DNA of 34,717 bases from Branchiostoma floridae (lineage: Eukaryota > Chordata > Leptocardii > Amphioxiformes > Branchiostomatidae), in assembly GCF_000003815.2 (NCBI RefSeq), contig NC_049981.1, positions 2,135,973-2,170,689 on the forward strand, given 5' to 3'. A program made the translations under genes and the position numbers. The notes under the pieces are model-generated. The model was not told the origin of the DNA, did no database searches, and worked only from the letters and a program-made list of their open reading frames with translations. Below are positions 10,007-22,834 of the stretch, in pieces (the stretch's first letter is position 1; every line of letters begins with the position of its first letter).

Positions 10007-11949
10007 GATATTCTGCACTGCAAATATAAAATTGATTATATGAATGATATTCAGCACTGCAAAATTGATATAAAAATTGCGACTGTTAGGCAAATAGAAT
10101 TGCCTCCATCATGAAATCTTATAAGTGGGCAGGGAGGTTGAACAAATGACTGAGCATACAGAGTATGGTATTCTTGACAATAAATCTTTCGTTTTTTTTA
10201 CATATCTTCCTGTCTGACTTTAGAATTCATGTTGACATTCTATTACATTTGTATTCGTTTTTTGACGATAATTTACAGCATATGTTTTACTATTATTTTT
10301 TTTCAATATGATCGATGGGGGGGGGGCAACCAACATGGCCATACAAAGAATAAGAAGCTTTTATGTTTGTTATTACATGACGTAGATGCAAATTCTGTAT
10401 CGTTACGTTTATAAACAGGACAGCTAAAAATCCATTTATAGCTCTTAGACCTGCCATGTTCCCCACCCAACAACAAAACAGCGTCAGCGAAAGAGTACAC
10501 ACACCTTGCAGGTGTAGAAACAACAGGGACAAATCAACTATGAATGGTAGAAACATGACGTCATTCGTGGGAAAGGCACAGTAAAGTTCGACATTTAATT
10601 TTCTTGATCATATTTTCGTTGATTATATGGACACCAGCCGCACACACATCAATTTTTGGCCGTTTCCCAAAAACTTTGAAAAAGATCTAACCATACTGTA
10701 CATTGTTCAAATCACCCACAAAATAGAAAAAAAACATATACAATGTATCTGAAAATGTATACTGATTTCACATAATGCCAACGTCAATTCCAAGGTCAAA
10801 AGAGAAGACGTGAAGGAGCCAAAATTAATAATCCATTGGTCAGTTTGTCATGATACTCTATGTGTGTTATTTATTCAACCTTCCTGACCAACTAGATTTC
10901 ATAACGAAGGCAACTTTTTGCCAATTTTTTTTTGGTTCTTCGCACGTTCGCATCAGTTTTGAGGTTCCCAGAGGATGTCATCTATATAATAACATAAACA
11001 TAAACATGGCCTAAGGCACAACCGACAGTCAACACGTATCTTCGATATCTATTTCACAAGGCTGTTGACGTTTGTACGCCAAATCTAAGACTCAGCGCCA
11101 AGAATTTCAATTCACTATCGCGAACTTGTCACGCTAACAATGTCACGTAGTCCCAATAACGTGAACATATATGTAAAGGACCGCGACTCTGAAAGGTGAC
11201 TTAAACCTCTACGGTAACGGGGAGATTGGAAAGGCATGGCTTTACAATTTGTCAAATACTGATCAAACTGTACGTAAACAAATGATTCATTCAATCGCCC
11301 CCCCCCCCCTCACGCCACTTTAAGGTCAAGGGTCATCGGTCGGTAAGAAATCCAAACATTCCACCAAACATCCGGGTCTGAAGGGCAATTCACCCGTCAT
11401 GCAACAGTCGGCAACAAAAAAAAACTGCCACACTTGTCGTGAATCAAATACCTTCTCCAATCGAACAACTGCTACACTTCAGGAGACACTTACTGTACAT
11501 AGCACATAAACACCATATTTCGACATTATCGTGTAGCAATATAAAACTGCCACATTTGCCACAAGATGATAATGCCACATTTGTAATATAATAAACATCC
11601 TATCTGTGTTGTGGATAAGAAAAAAACTGATACCATTTTCGACATATTCGGCAAATAGCAAATAGTCGACTACTACATAGATATCATCATCATTATCATC
11701 AGTCACTGTGTTCTACATCTATAGTCTTTGGAAAGTCCTATATAGCTGCAGTCAGTCTTTCTTCATTTTTTTCCACTGTGCTTTGCATCCTGTGAGCTTC
11801 CTTAGCTCATAGATATACTATTATTGAAAAATGTTTACACTGATTCTAGCCTCACGTATGAATAGTCAGATGAAAAAACTGAAAAGTATTCGTCTGGAAA
11901 ACGGACCAAAGCAACAGCACAGATGGAGGTTATTCATTAATTATAGTAC

Positions 11950-12225
11950 AGGTTATGAAACCAATGTAATTGAGTGTTATGAAACCAGAAGCTACAGCTG
12001 GTCTGTTATGAAAGAATAAACCCCCCCAGGTAGTAATTAAACCAACGAAAATTATGTTATGAAACCATGTAGCTATAGGCGATCTGTTATGACAGAATGA
12101 ACCGCAGGTAGTTATGAAATGATCATGAATAAAGATGAGGTTATGAACCCGTGGAGCTACAGGTGGCTGTTATGTCAAAATAAACCCCAGGTGCAGGTGA
12201 CAGTGGTGGTGCGTTACGACGGAAA
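11950..12225. repeat. Minisatellite, 80-84 bp period, three units
   Basis: Units begin GTTATGAAACCAGAAGCTAC, GTTATGAAACCATGTAGCTA and GTTATGAACCCGTGGAGCTA at 11976, 12056 and 12140, each with a second GTTATG and an AATAAACCCCAGGT-like end. Confidence 0.8.
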
Positions 12226-12473
12226 TAAATGAAGTCACGTTATAAAACATACACACATCTAAAACTCTCAAAACTTGTCTGTATGAACTGTTTGTACTGC
12301 AACGGTTTGACTTTGAATCGTTACATTCTAATAAACGGATAGATTTGGATAGCAATTGGATAGATTTTGGAAATCCGAAATCAGGGGTAAAATCCCAAAA
12401 TTTCAAATTCTATCATAGCATACAACTTGAATCTATGGATTTCTTACATCAAGGGTTTTTGACGATCCAGTTA

Positions 12474-12540
12474 ATTGCTTGAGTAACTGCTACATTGCGT
12501 ATCTTATTACCTGGATATTCAACGTTCATCGACGTGCAGT
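12474..12540 (+). repeat. Dispersed repeat, copy B
   Basis: TTGCTTGAGTAACTGCTACA and GCGTATCTTATTACCTGGAT followed by TCATCGACG match copies A and C. Confidence 0.7.
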
Positions 12541-13924
12541 ATTCTAACAGTTACAGAACACTGTTCAATGATTTTCTCTCCAAATTCCAATAGTAAAAAA
12601 TTTGAAGCTCTACCGGATTTTCTACCAGATGAATAACTAACCTATACATTAACGTAAACATACATTTCACTACGCACGTTTATTTATATTACACCACAAA
12701 TCATACGTTATCTTTATGATTTTATATATTACATTAATGTTTATCATGTTATCTTTATGCTTATCATAAACTTGATATTGAGGAACGTAATTAAAATATT
12801 TCGGCTTCAGTATGTCTAGACTGGGTTATTAAATATCACAGTATGATGCAAGAGTTCCAATTTGCAACATTCTGTTGTCACAACGACGTTGCTACAAAGT
12901 AGACATTCATGCAATTCTTACAATGTAGCCGTTTGATTGAATATACAACTGTGGACGTTCATGTAGCATTTACAATGTAGCCGTATCAACTGCTGTGTTT
13001 GTTTTCTAACGACCGCTTTTGTAACCTTCGCTAATTTAGTCCTGTGCCTGATATGGTCGCCATGGTTACTAAGAACTTTGGACCAAACAGTAGGGCCATA
13101 CGTGGGATCACCATGGTAACGTAAAAATGTCAACCAGCTCAGACCAGAACAGACTGGTTTGGGTGATTTTACCCCACTTTTGCTACATTTTGCATATTCA
13201 CGACAAGACTATTGATGATAAAGACGCTTGTTACAATGTCGCAATGCTGGTATATTATGATACCCAAAAGCATGAAGTTTTTGTGGGCGCTATCTGAATT
13301 GCTTGATCATTTCTCCACTCCACTCCGTGCCAAGGCACAATGACCCGAGTTAAGAAGTAAATTTACCCTCCCTTTTCAGGAAGATAAATAAGTAACTACA
13401 AGTAAACGTCGCCTTTACGGGCCAGTGTTCTGGCTTAAAGTGAAGGTCGTTGGTATAGCGAAATCTTGCTATCAAATTATTCGTCTTTAACATAAAAAAG
13501 GCCTGCCGACTCTCAATAGAGCCCGTTGCAAGGTAGCCAGGACCGAAGACAATATGCTCAGATAAGGAAAGGTTTAAGTGCAGCTTGTCCAATCGAGGAA
13601 GTCCCCCAAACCCTACAGTACCTTCTACAGATCTGCTGCAAACTCGGCCTAACGTACACCAGCATCGACCTACGAAAGGCTAACATTACTCAATGCCCGA
13701 CAGTGGATCCAGGGGTGGAGTGACAAGATACGATGACGAACAAGATAATTAGAAAGATTTGCAACACAAAAGTAGCATCAAGATCATAAAGAAATACCTT
13801 ACAACCCCCTCCCCTTACAATCACAAAAAAACAAAAAAACAAAAAAAACAATTCCAGAACCCAAGCTTTGTCCCAAGACTCAAATCCCTTTTCCAAATCC
13901 AGTTCCCACTCCCCTTCCAACCTG

Positions 13925-14195
13925 TGCAATAACCACATGTGTAGAGTATTCGTCTTGCATTTAGTATGTTGTGAGTTCGGCCCCTGTTCTGGTCATACCA
14001 AAGAATTCGAAAATGGTACATACTGCTTTCACTGCTTAGCACTCAGCATTTGAGAAAGTGTAAGGTAGTTGAACACACTACTATCAGTGGACTAGCCCCC
14101 TGCTACAGTGATTACTGCTGTGTGGCCTAAGGGTTATTGAAACAGAGAGTTGTGCCGCCCTAGACACCATCTACTGCGGGAAGGACTTTACTAGT
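13925..14195 (+). mobile_element. tRNA-derived SINE
   Basis: A tRNA-like head (A-box region GTAGAGTATTCGTCTTGCAT, B-box region GTGAGTTCGGCCCC) is followed by a tRNA-unrelated body (GGTACATACTGCTTTC, CACTACTATCAGTGGACTAG). I recall related bodies as common dispersed sequences in amphioxus. The end near GGAAGGACTTTACT is approximate. Confidence 0.72.
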
Positions 14196-14336
14196 TTCTC
14201 CTTAAATGCACCCCCCCTCCATCAGAAGACCCCCTTAATACCCCAATAAAAGCTCTTAAGACGTCCTTCAGTCATGTTGACATCCTGCTCCCGGAGATGG
14301 GAGTCAAACAGACGTCAGAATTTTAGTATAACGTAT

Positions 14337-14450
14337 CCGGTGTATTATTTATGTCAGGCTGACCCGGTAACGGTATGCAATTATACCGGTAGATTATCAG
14401 AGGCCAGGAGTAAGATATAAAACCGGTGTATTATTAATGTCAGGCTGACC
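14337..14450. repeat. Direct duplication, ~86 bp offset
   Basis: CCGGTGTATTATTTATGTCA plus GGCTGACC recurs once, with one change, 86 bases further on. Confidence 0.75.
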
Positions 14451-14639
14451 TTATAACTGAACGGCATTACCCCATGTATGTGGTTAATATAGAAAATGAA
14501 TTAATGACTGAATTTCGTTTAGTCAATGTAAATGAAGGAGTACAAACAAATCTCCTTTCAATAGTGTTTCGGATGTTAATTGGTCCGTTGGTATAGTGAA
14601 GTCTGTTGGTAAAGTGAAAGCTTTTAATCTAACTTTTTG

Positions 14640-14762
14640 TTTGAGTTAATGAGTGAATGAGTGAATGAATGAATGAATGAATGAATGAATGAATGAATGA
14701 ATAAACAAATAAACAAACGAATGAGTGAATGAATGAATAGTTGAAAATGAATGAATGGTAAG
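14640..14762. repeat. (TGAA)n microsatellite
   Basis: A long run of GAAT/GAGT units with an interrupted centre of AAACAAATAA type. Confidence 0.9.
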
Positions 14763-16208
14763 GACTAAATGGACGTAAACCAACAAAATTATAAATTTGA
14801 AGTTAAGACAAAAAGACCATATAGCAAACTTTTAAGTTTAACATAAAATTATAGCATTTTATAGCAAAACTAAATCTAACCTTCCGTAACATTAGAAAAT
14901 GGCTTGTCTTAAACTTACAGTAAGACACACATAGTAGAATAGTACATACAGCAGTATGTACAGCCATTGGATTATCAATAGAAAGATTCAACCCATACTG
15001 TTGATGTACAGATCTGACGAAGGCTCGTTCAAAGCAACTCATTCTGTATGAACATCTACATACCAAAACCAGAGAGGCTTTGTCAAGAAAACCAATGTAT
15101 GCCTATGCGAAACCAACCTCCTACGAGCAGACGACACGACATCATTCAAACGACTACAATTATGACGCCGCAAAACTACCAATTCTTACAACACCGACTT
15201 GCTTATTGGAACATATTTCTTCTACATTTGATATCGTCTGGGACACGAGTAACTGTTGAAGTCTTACCTAGGTAATAAGTCGAAATCTTCCTCATCGAAG
15301 CAAATGAAGTCGTTCTCGGACCACATTTTGAGCGCTCTGAATGGGTGTAAGTATCGTCTGATAATGACGTAATGTCAATATGACACCAGCTGGGACTTGT
15401 CGAACATGTTCTCAAGACTACTAAAGCGTAACAGACAACAACAATTTAACACTTGGTTGAACATTTCTTAAAATTTCATTGAAACTTAAGCTAATCTTCC
15501 ACTGTTTGTAATGATATCTTATTCATGAATTACGTAGTATGGGATATTTCAATGTTTCATTATACAGTGGCGTTATAAAACCCAGCATTAAAATGTACCT
15601 GTTGTGAATTGGAACATTCCAAGGTGAGGCTATAATTAGCCCTGGAAGATTACATTTGGGTAATTCCAATGGCAATAGGGGGCCTTACAAAATTTGCTTC
15701 AAGTGTTTTGTTTATGTATGGTCTTAGCATATTACGATTTTGATGAAACAAGATGTCTTAAAAAGGGTTTTACCACTTCATGTCTGCTGACAAATGGACG
15801 CTTCCAAGATACAAAGGATGATGGAATGGTTTTGGACTGTTCCACTGCCTGGAGGGGGCGGAAGATTCAAACACTATAATTGCCTCCCCTACAGCAATTT
15901 GGGACTTCCCTATAGTAGTCAGTCGGGGTAATAGGTCGATAATTCGGGTCATTACAAGCCAGGTCAGATTAGATGTGTAAACAAGTCATTATGAAAATTT
16001 AAACCTAGAATATATCCTGTATTTAACGTGTCGTCAGTGGCTCTTGTTTATATTGTAGAATACTTGTATCTATAAGTTCAGACTAAAGAAACGGGTGGTC
16101 AAATTTATCTCATAGATCCAAGAAATTAAACCCAATTAGCCCAGCTTAGTGTCAGGAACAATCCTTGACCTTAATGTATGAGGTCACGGTTTGGACCCAC
16201 GTGACTCT

Positions 16209-16270
16209 GACTCACTTTCGTCCGCCATATTGGACATTTAAACTTGGCAGTTACCGGGTAAATTTGAACC
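16209..16270 (+). repeat. Dispersed repeat fragment (partner of 2366-2430)
   Basis: GTCCGCCATATTGGAC then TAAATTTGAACCTGT; see the partner. Confidence 0.45.
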
Positions 16271-16599
16271 TGTCTATGCAAAATATGATTGTCACTTTTG
16301 TTTGGTATTACACGCAGGCAAATACGAATACAGTTGCTAGGTAGAGTACTAAGTAACTTTTGTATCACGATTCTTATGACCTTCATTGACGTAAACGTAA
16401 ATACAACTTGGCACTTGACCGTAGGTTCATTTGCACTTAGGTTGAGCAGGCCTCAGCCTTGCTGAAATTAAAAATATTTACGTACAGGTGAACAGGGCTA
16501 TTTTCCCCATGCATTTTTTAAACTTTCATCTAGAATACACCTACAGACCAGAGGAAAACACAAACTCTACTGGACGTTTAACCCCTCAGACGTTCATGC

Positions 16600-17430
16600 T
16601 AGTCTTAGACCAAAGGTTTCTCTCTTTCTGGATTGTATGAAAACCTGCGGACGGTAAAGTTTGGGTAACAGTTCAATATGTTTATCTTTCGCTGTGTTTG
16701 TTTGCGTTTATGTATTTGAGGAAACCCTAACGGTTTTTGTGCTGCTTTCAGAATGTAAACCTGCATGGAGTTTACAAATAAAGAGCTCGGTGTGTTTACC
16801 AGAGTGTTCAACCTTGTTTCTGTATAAATAGGACTGTTATCTTAACCACAATGTGTCAGCAGGCTTCGAAACTTAGATGCAATTTGTTCTGCTCTCAAAT
16901 TGAAAGCCTCTACCATGACGACATAGAAATCTGAATATGTTAACAATTTCTAAAAAGGGAACTGTGTCTGCTATGGCTGAAACAATCGGGACGTTTTGTT
17001 TTGCTTTCGGACATGGAATGAAATAAAATCGATCGAAAACCTCTGCGCGATTGACATCGTAAAGGGCATAACATGTCTCTGTTTTATTTTTGTAAACAGC
17101 TTTTAATATTTTTCCATAGAACTGTTATTTTGACCAGAAGTTTTTAGCAGATTCTAAAATTCCACGCATGTTTTAGGTAGTACTGAAAACCTCACCCGAC
17201 TTGACATAAAGATCTGATCGTGTTTGCCTGGTTGCAGTGAGAAAGTTTGCAAAAAGTGCCTTTAATTTTCCCAAGAGCACATGATCGGTAGCATGAAATG
17301 ATTTGAACCCAGGGTATCTGGATTTTGGGCCAAATACCCTGTGTTTCTGGACCCCACACGTGTCAGTGACAACAAATAATATAAATAAGCGAACCTCTCT
17401 TGGGTTGACATCGTGAAAAGGCAAACGTGT
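16600..17430. repeat. Diverged tandem duplication beside the exon 1a donor
   Basis: ACCTCTGCGCGATTGACATC (about 17040) parallels ACCTCTCTTGGGTTGACATC (about 17392). CCTCTACCATGACGACATAG (about 16908) parallels CCTCACCCGACTTGACATAA (about 17190). Periods of about 280-350 bp are blurred by decay. The array ends at the exon 1a donor. Confidence 0.5.
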
Positions 17431-17434
17431 TTAC

Positions 17435-17817
17435 CTGGGCAGTAGGAACAGATCTCGCCCGGACCGGTGACTGAAATGACCCCAGGCCTCCCTTGTGACA
17501 GGGCTAGAAGTTCTAACCACCCGACCAGTGCAGGCTGGCGAGGATACCGCCCTCCGTCGAACAAAAAGCTCCACATGTTTCAGCCCGTCTGTGAACTCAT
17601 GCAAACTAATTCTCCGGTCGCCATCTTTGTCCAGTTCTTTAAAAACCGCCTCCACTTCGTCTCCATCCAGTTCGAGATTCTGACACAGGTTCTCGAAGTC
17701 CGATTTTTCGATGAATCCGCTTCCCGAGCGATCCAGGTTGCTGAAAATTTCTTCCAAGTCCTCCGGTTCGGAGCCGAAGCTGTCTTGTTCCATTAAGAAA
17801 TTATCGTCAACCTCCAT
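17435..17817 (-). CDS. RASEF: RASEF exon 1a: alternative first coding exon, diverged EF-hand pair
   Basis: The exon encodes 127 codons plus two bases, starting MEVDDNF. An in-frame TAA four codons before the ATG makes this the true start. EF-hand loop 1 (residues 29-40, DRSGSGFIEKSD) has Ser at positions 3 and 5 and Asp instead of Glu at 12, so its calcium affinity is probably reduced. Loop 2 (residues 63-74, DKDGDRRISLHE) keeps D-x-D-x-D and Glu12 but has Arg in place of the usual Gly at 6. The tail AWGHFSHRSGRDLFLLP, continued by SQENV from exon 2, aligns without gaps with recalled vertebrate AWQDFQARLGDEAKFIP. The donor is CTGCCCAG|GTAAAC, phase 2, the same as exon 1b. A possible splice acceptor (TTTTAGCAG|G) lies 14 bases upstream of the ATG, so a non-coding leader exon may precede it. 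Confidence 0.87.
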
Positions 17818-17829
17818 TACTTCAAGTTA

Positions 17830-18500
17830 CCTGCTAAAATAACAACAAAGCCAATCCGTTCAGTGTTTTCAACGAAATCCTAAAATAGTTCACCCTCTTC
17901 ACTGATAATACGAGAGACTCATGTTTTGTCGTGCGATGCCGCTGTCAATCAAATTCCAGTCACGACGTGAGGATCAAATCTTGCCGGTTCGTTTGGAGAA
18001 TCAGGTGAGTGATTCATCACACAAAGGGTTGATAGGTGACGTCTTGCGACTTGTCTTGGCGGAATTCCTTTGAGATTCACGGGGAATTTACTTCTCCGAA
18101 CACCGTACCAGTCCCTCAGAAAATCTTATCTGCTCGAGTTGTTAGCTCACTGACACCTGTTGGAGTCCGGGTCGTCCGGTCGACCCATTTTCACTCACAC
18201 TCTCGTCCAACGGAGCCGTCAATCACCTTGAGAGAGAAGATCTAATTCCCGCGCTTTTCTGTTGCGTCTTCTGTGACAGAAAATATGATTAGGTGCGCTA
18301 ATATGTCCCTGTCAAACGGCAAACCTGGCCCATAAGAGCTCGTTCCCAGCGTATCCGGGCGGAAGGTGCCCTCTCAGAGAAAAGAGTCGTCCTACTCTCG
18401 TGTCACTCAAGCAAACAAGTGGCGCGATGACGTCATGAGAGGGCACAACACATGTTGCGCCTTGTTTGCGCATCGCTGAGGTGCCAACGACAACCAATCA
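17830..18500 (-). promoter_or_regulatory. Candidate promoter region of exon 1a
   Basis: Upstream of the exon 1a ATG lie a perfect CRE (TGACGTCA, 18428-18435) and a CCAAT box (18494-18498), 66 bases apart, in a locally GC-richer, CpG-containing stretch. A possible leader-exon donor (GAGAGT|GTGAGT, at about 18198) and the acceptor at 17831 would allow a spliced 5' UTR. No TATA box is obvious. The start site is inferred, not seen. Confidence 0.35.
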
Positions 18501-18934
18501 GCGTGAAGTGGGCTTGGGCAAAGTGCAGAAGCCGTCAGTAACGCAAACTGTAAATATTTCTTCACGGTGTGGGGCATTTTTTTTTGTAAATCTTGGACGT
18601 CGGATTCACGAAAACAGTGTACTAGATATATCACTATTGTCTTGACAGCCTTATCACTAATTACACTGCCGCCTAATTATAATGATCTCGTTACAAATGA
18701 CGCATAATTTGTGAAATAGCAGCTGGTTATTGATTACCAGGGGACAGTAGCATCAGTTCTTTATCTGTTGCTAACGGCATCAGTTCAGAAACCTCTCAGC
18801 ATGATTGGTTATATTTATAGTAAAGAGATCGTTGCAAGTATTTCAAAAGGATCATTTACATCTATCTAGTAAATGTTTTTCAGCGTTACACCTTTTAAGG
18901 TGTCTTAAGAGATTAACAAACTTTAACAGAATGC

Positions 18935-19070
18935 AAGGCAGCCAGAGATAGCAGACTTCACCCATTTCCCATACAGCTTTGCGACTAATCCAATTCTATA
19001 GCAGTCAAGTACACTAAAAACTCTCCATCAGAAAGTCAGAGATGGCAGACTTCAACCCTTTACCCATATT
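18935..19070. repeat. Direct duplication, ~94 bp offset
   Basis: CCAGAGATAGCAGACTTCAC and TCAGAGATGGCAGACTTCAA, each continuing into CC-TTTCCCATA-like sequence. Confidence 0.65.
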
Positions 19071-20010
19071 GCTTGATTTGTGACCCTGCAAGTCCCACAG
19101 ACAAAATAGCAGCTCGCAAAGAAACAGACGAACAGACAGATACACAGACGGACATACAAGCCGAGAAAGTACCTTACTTCCTTGAACAGAAGTAACGAAA
19201 CCTTGCGACGATTCTTTGTCTGCTATTTTCAGCCAGTATTGACACCATAGGAAGTAGCCAAGATCGATAAGTTTTATCGAGTTTAGATAAAAAGTTATCG
19301 ATTAATCGATCCGTAGATAATCAATAACTAAGCCACAGAAAGAAGCAGTGTATTACGTCATCACGGTTTCAATCAGATAGGAACAATCCTGACGTGGTCT
19401 GGAAAAAGTCATTACATCCTTCATGACAAATATGCTAAACGGGCTTCGTTTCAAGTTGCTGGTTAGACTACAGACAGTAAATTAGATAACAAAATACGCT
19501 TACTTGGCTATAGTAAGTCCCTCTACTAATACATGTATACACAAAAAGTGAACATAGAAAGCTCAAAGTATATGCATACATACAAGTATATATTACATTT
19601 ATCCTATTGTAGGGTTAGCATTGCAGTATCGGGCTACGTTAGAAATGTAAATCTGGTTAGACGTACAGTGACTTAACCTGTATAATACACAAGTAAAATC
19701 TGTACAAATAATAGTGGTTTGTGCTGAAATAAAATTCAGGACAAAAGATATTTTTAAAATGGTACTAGTTAACCCTGGATGACAGCATATTACGGGCATC
19801 AATGGTTAAACGTCACATACCAAATTAGGCACTATAGTCATGCAGTTTGTTATTAAGTCAAATTAATATCTTAACCACGTCCACGAAGCTAATGTTTTAT
19901 AAACAGCGGATTAGCCGTTATATCAAGCTGTTGTACCGGCTGTCAACTGGCGTGAATGAAAACAAATTATCGTGTATTCAAAACACGGGCCAAAAGTCAG
20001 GCGGGCGGGG

Positions 20011-20202
20011 GATCACGTGGTGTAAAGGGTTGGATCACGTGGTGCAATAACCGGGGATCACGTGGTACTGTTGGTAGTGTCACGTGGTGCAACAGGTGGG
20101 GATCACGTGGTACTGTAGATAGTATCAGGTGGTGCAACAAGTGGGGATCATGTGGTACGGTAGATAGTGTCACGTGGTGCTACAGGTAGGGTCACGTGGC
20201 GC
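20011..20202. repeat. E-box minisatellite, nine units at 22-23 bp
   Basis: CACGTG occurs at 20014, 20036, 20059, 20081, 20104, 20171 and 20193, with variants CAGGTG at 20126 and CATGTG at 20149. Units alternate between GATCACGTGGTACTGTAGAT and GTCACGTGGTGCAACAGGTG types, so the true period is about 45 bp. The array lies about 2.2 kb upstream of the exon 1a ATG. Confidence 0.92.
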
Positions 20203-22134
20203 TGTACGAGGGGTACTATGTTATAATCAAATACTCGACAACGTGACTAAGTTCACGTAAGCTGCAGAAGTATTGCGTATATACTTATTGGTGACCATTG
20301 AAAAAAATTTCATAGATAAGTTACAATTTCTTTACGTTTTGTGAGCTTTGTTGTCTTTCAGATCATAAACTTACACATATTGTATCGTATTCCGATTATG
20401 AAATCAAGAGCCACATAGATACGGGTAGCTGTATAAAAAGTGGGCCTACCTGGTTTAATCTAACTCAAGTGCTGTGTGTTGTAAGTGATAGAATTCCCTT
20501 ACCGTATGATACTTAAGAGCGTGCGCTCTAAAGATAAAACGTAAGGCAAAAGAAGAACGTTCAAGTTCCAAGGGGGGATTTTTCGTCATTGAACAATTTT
20601 TTTACAAAGCCATGGCCCATTACAATGTCACATCAAACGCAGCTTCTCCTTCACTAACATCTAAAAGCGACAAAGTGTCCTAAATCGTGTAATAGGTGTC
20701 TTACCTTACCGCTTAGGGGTATAGTGTACTTTAAAACCTCTGTAAAGGCCATTACCGACAGACACGATCATAGCACTTTGGCCTGGGATTCATAGGTACA
20801 AGTGCTCCTTATAAACTTGATTGATGGTATGAAAGCTTTTGTAAGGCATTGTCACGTTTTTTTTGGAAACACTGTACAACGTACTTTACAGACAAGAGCG
20901 TTACACCACTGTGACACTATAGTCAACGATTAGCAAGATCCAGTGCAATTGTATTAAAAGCACTTGCAAGAAATGATACGCAAAGTTCTTAGTGTCTTGG
21001 GTTTAAACTGTCTATTGACTATACGTTTCTCCAAGCAGACGTTGAAAGGCCGGAAATTATAACGTTTTCGGAATGATTTATGCGTTCTGTGATTCAAATA
21101 TCCATGGACAATCTTACAATAAACCAGTCACAAGCGGCACCTTGCGATTTATACTCAAACTGCAGTTTATCAAACTACGTTCGCCATTGAATCCTTCGTA
21201 TTGAAACAGGTGTGTTGAAATTTGTCTTCAAGCAACATTTGACCAGTCTTTGTTCTTCTTCCTTAAAAAAAAACCTAAGAAAGTACAGCTTTCTAAGATA
21301 GTCTCAAGGAGCTCGGGTAGCGTCTTGTTTCTGCACAGTGTGTTGCGTGGCACTAGCAGGTCTGGCGTGACGTTAGGCTGCGCCCTGTGACGCTACCTTG
21401 TGTTCACGTAAAGTGACGGCAGGTTAATCATGCCATGCTAACGGCACGGGTCAGCGGACAGGGGAGCTAAATATTTGGGTTAGCTTATAGGCGGAGGCAA
21501 CATGGGTTTAAATGGTTGACTTACAGAGAAGTCATTTTCTTCATGCATTTCTCTAATCACATTACATGATTTTCAGCTAGGCTATGATCGGGACCCTGTA
21601 GAGAATGGGCACGATATTTTTACCTCCAATGTTATTATTTTGATGATATATGAACGTATAGTTATTGTTTCTTGAAGTTTGCAGGGAACTTGTACGACTT
21701 TCTGGAAAAAAAAGCCATCAGTTTGTGATGGTACGACGTTTGTGACCTGGCCCCAAGTTGAAAGTTCCGCCCGATTCGAGAATAGTGCGTGCGGTGAGGG
21801 GATTTCAGACTATCCTTAACGCTCAGGTGAACACCAAGGTAAACACACAGGTAAAACCCAGCCAGGTAAACATTTAAGATTACCTGGGCTTGTACGAAGG
21901 AGTGGACCTAAATACTTAAGAAGGGATATAACCACCCAGGTGTGAATAAACAAACTGCGGTAAGACCTGTCCGTCCCGCTCTGATTCTGATTCTTACCCG
22001 GACTGGATTTGTTTGTTTGTTTTGTCTGTTTGTTGATCAAAAATCTCAGATCGTGAAAGAGCAACAGGCTTAGGCCTATAGGTGAGAATGTCTGGCAACG
22101 CTGCATTGTGTATAGTATAGTATAGGAGTTAGAA

Positions 22135-22280
22135 ACACACAGTAACACACACACAGACACAGACACACACGCACACACACACACACACACACATGCATGT
22201 ACACACGCACATACACACACACACACACATACACACACACACATGCACACACACAAATGCACACACACACACGCACGTGC
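22135..22280. repeat. (CA)n microsatellite, interrupted
   Basis: Imperfect CA repeats with GCACAC and ATGCAC interruptions. Cysteine/valine-rich open frames across it are artefacts. Confidence 0.95.
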
Positions 22281-22834
22281 ATACAAATACAGCAGATATC
22301 CACAAACCCAAGACAAACCCAAGTCTTTACCGAGGAAATAACAACGGGAACCAGTGAATCACGTGACCGACAACGGCAACAGGTGGTTTTCATGATTGGA
22401 GGGCGTGCATGGGGGTTACGGCTTCACCAGAAGATCACAAAAATAACAGTGGCAAACAGCAATTTGAAAAATAAATTTTCAGGAAATTTTTCTTATCGCT
22501 TACGCTAAGTATGCCATTTTTGAAAAGCCCTGTTCTTTTCTTCAAAGTTCAAAGAAATGCGAAAGATGTTGACTAAACGACAAAGGCACGTTTGGCATTT
22601 AAACCATTTTCCAATTAGTTACAGATATGTTTTCTGCAGTGTTCTGTAAATATTTTCAAGCTTCCATCTTATATAAGGTGATTTGCAAATATGCTTCAAA
22701 TCGTTCCACGACAATATGTCGTATCGGTGTCGAGAAGGGGCTGGGTTCAGCACTTCTTTATTCTCGACATAACCATCAGTTTCCTTAATTGTGCCGAAAT
22801 ATTTTAGAAATGTACACTCATAAATTCTGAACTT

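Larger units (their letters stand above)
6849..17434 (-). other. Intron 1 (from exon 1a)
   Basis: A 10.6-kb intron. Stretches with nothing recognised beyond the listed repeats include 6849-7470, 7700-8860, 9220-9650, 10080-11940, 12550-13920, 14770-16200 and 16270-16600. Exon 1a to exon 2 aligns to the vertebrate protein without a gap, so no intervening coding exon is needed. Confidence 0.65.

Noticed and set aside
17467-17796. 109-codon plus-strand frame
   Set aside because: It is the antisense shadow of exon 1a.
19956-20189. Plus-strand frame with a 15-residue peptide repeat (WGSRGTVDS type)
   Set aside because: It is a by-product of the 45-bp E-box minisatellite, whose period is divisible by three.
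22197-22290. CRISPR-like regular repeat array
   Set aside because: It is a dinucleotide microsatellite in a eukaryotic genome; there are no spacers.
21816-22393. Long cysteine/valine-rich minus-strand frames
   Set aside because: They translate a (CA)n microsatellite; any frame through it stays open.
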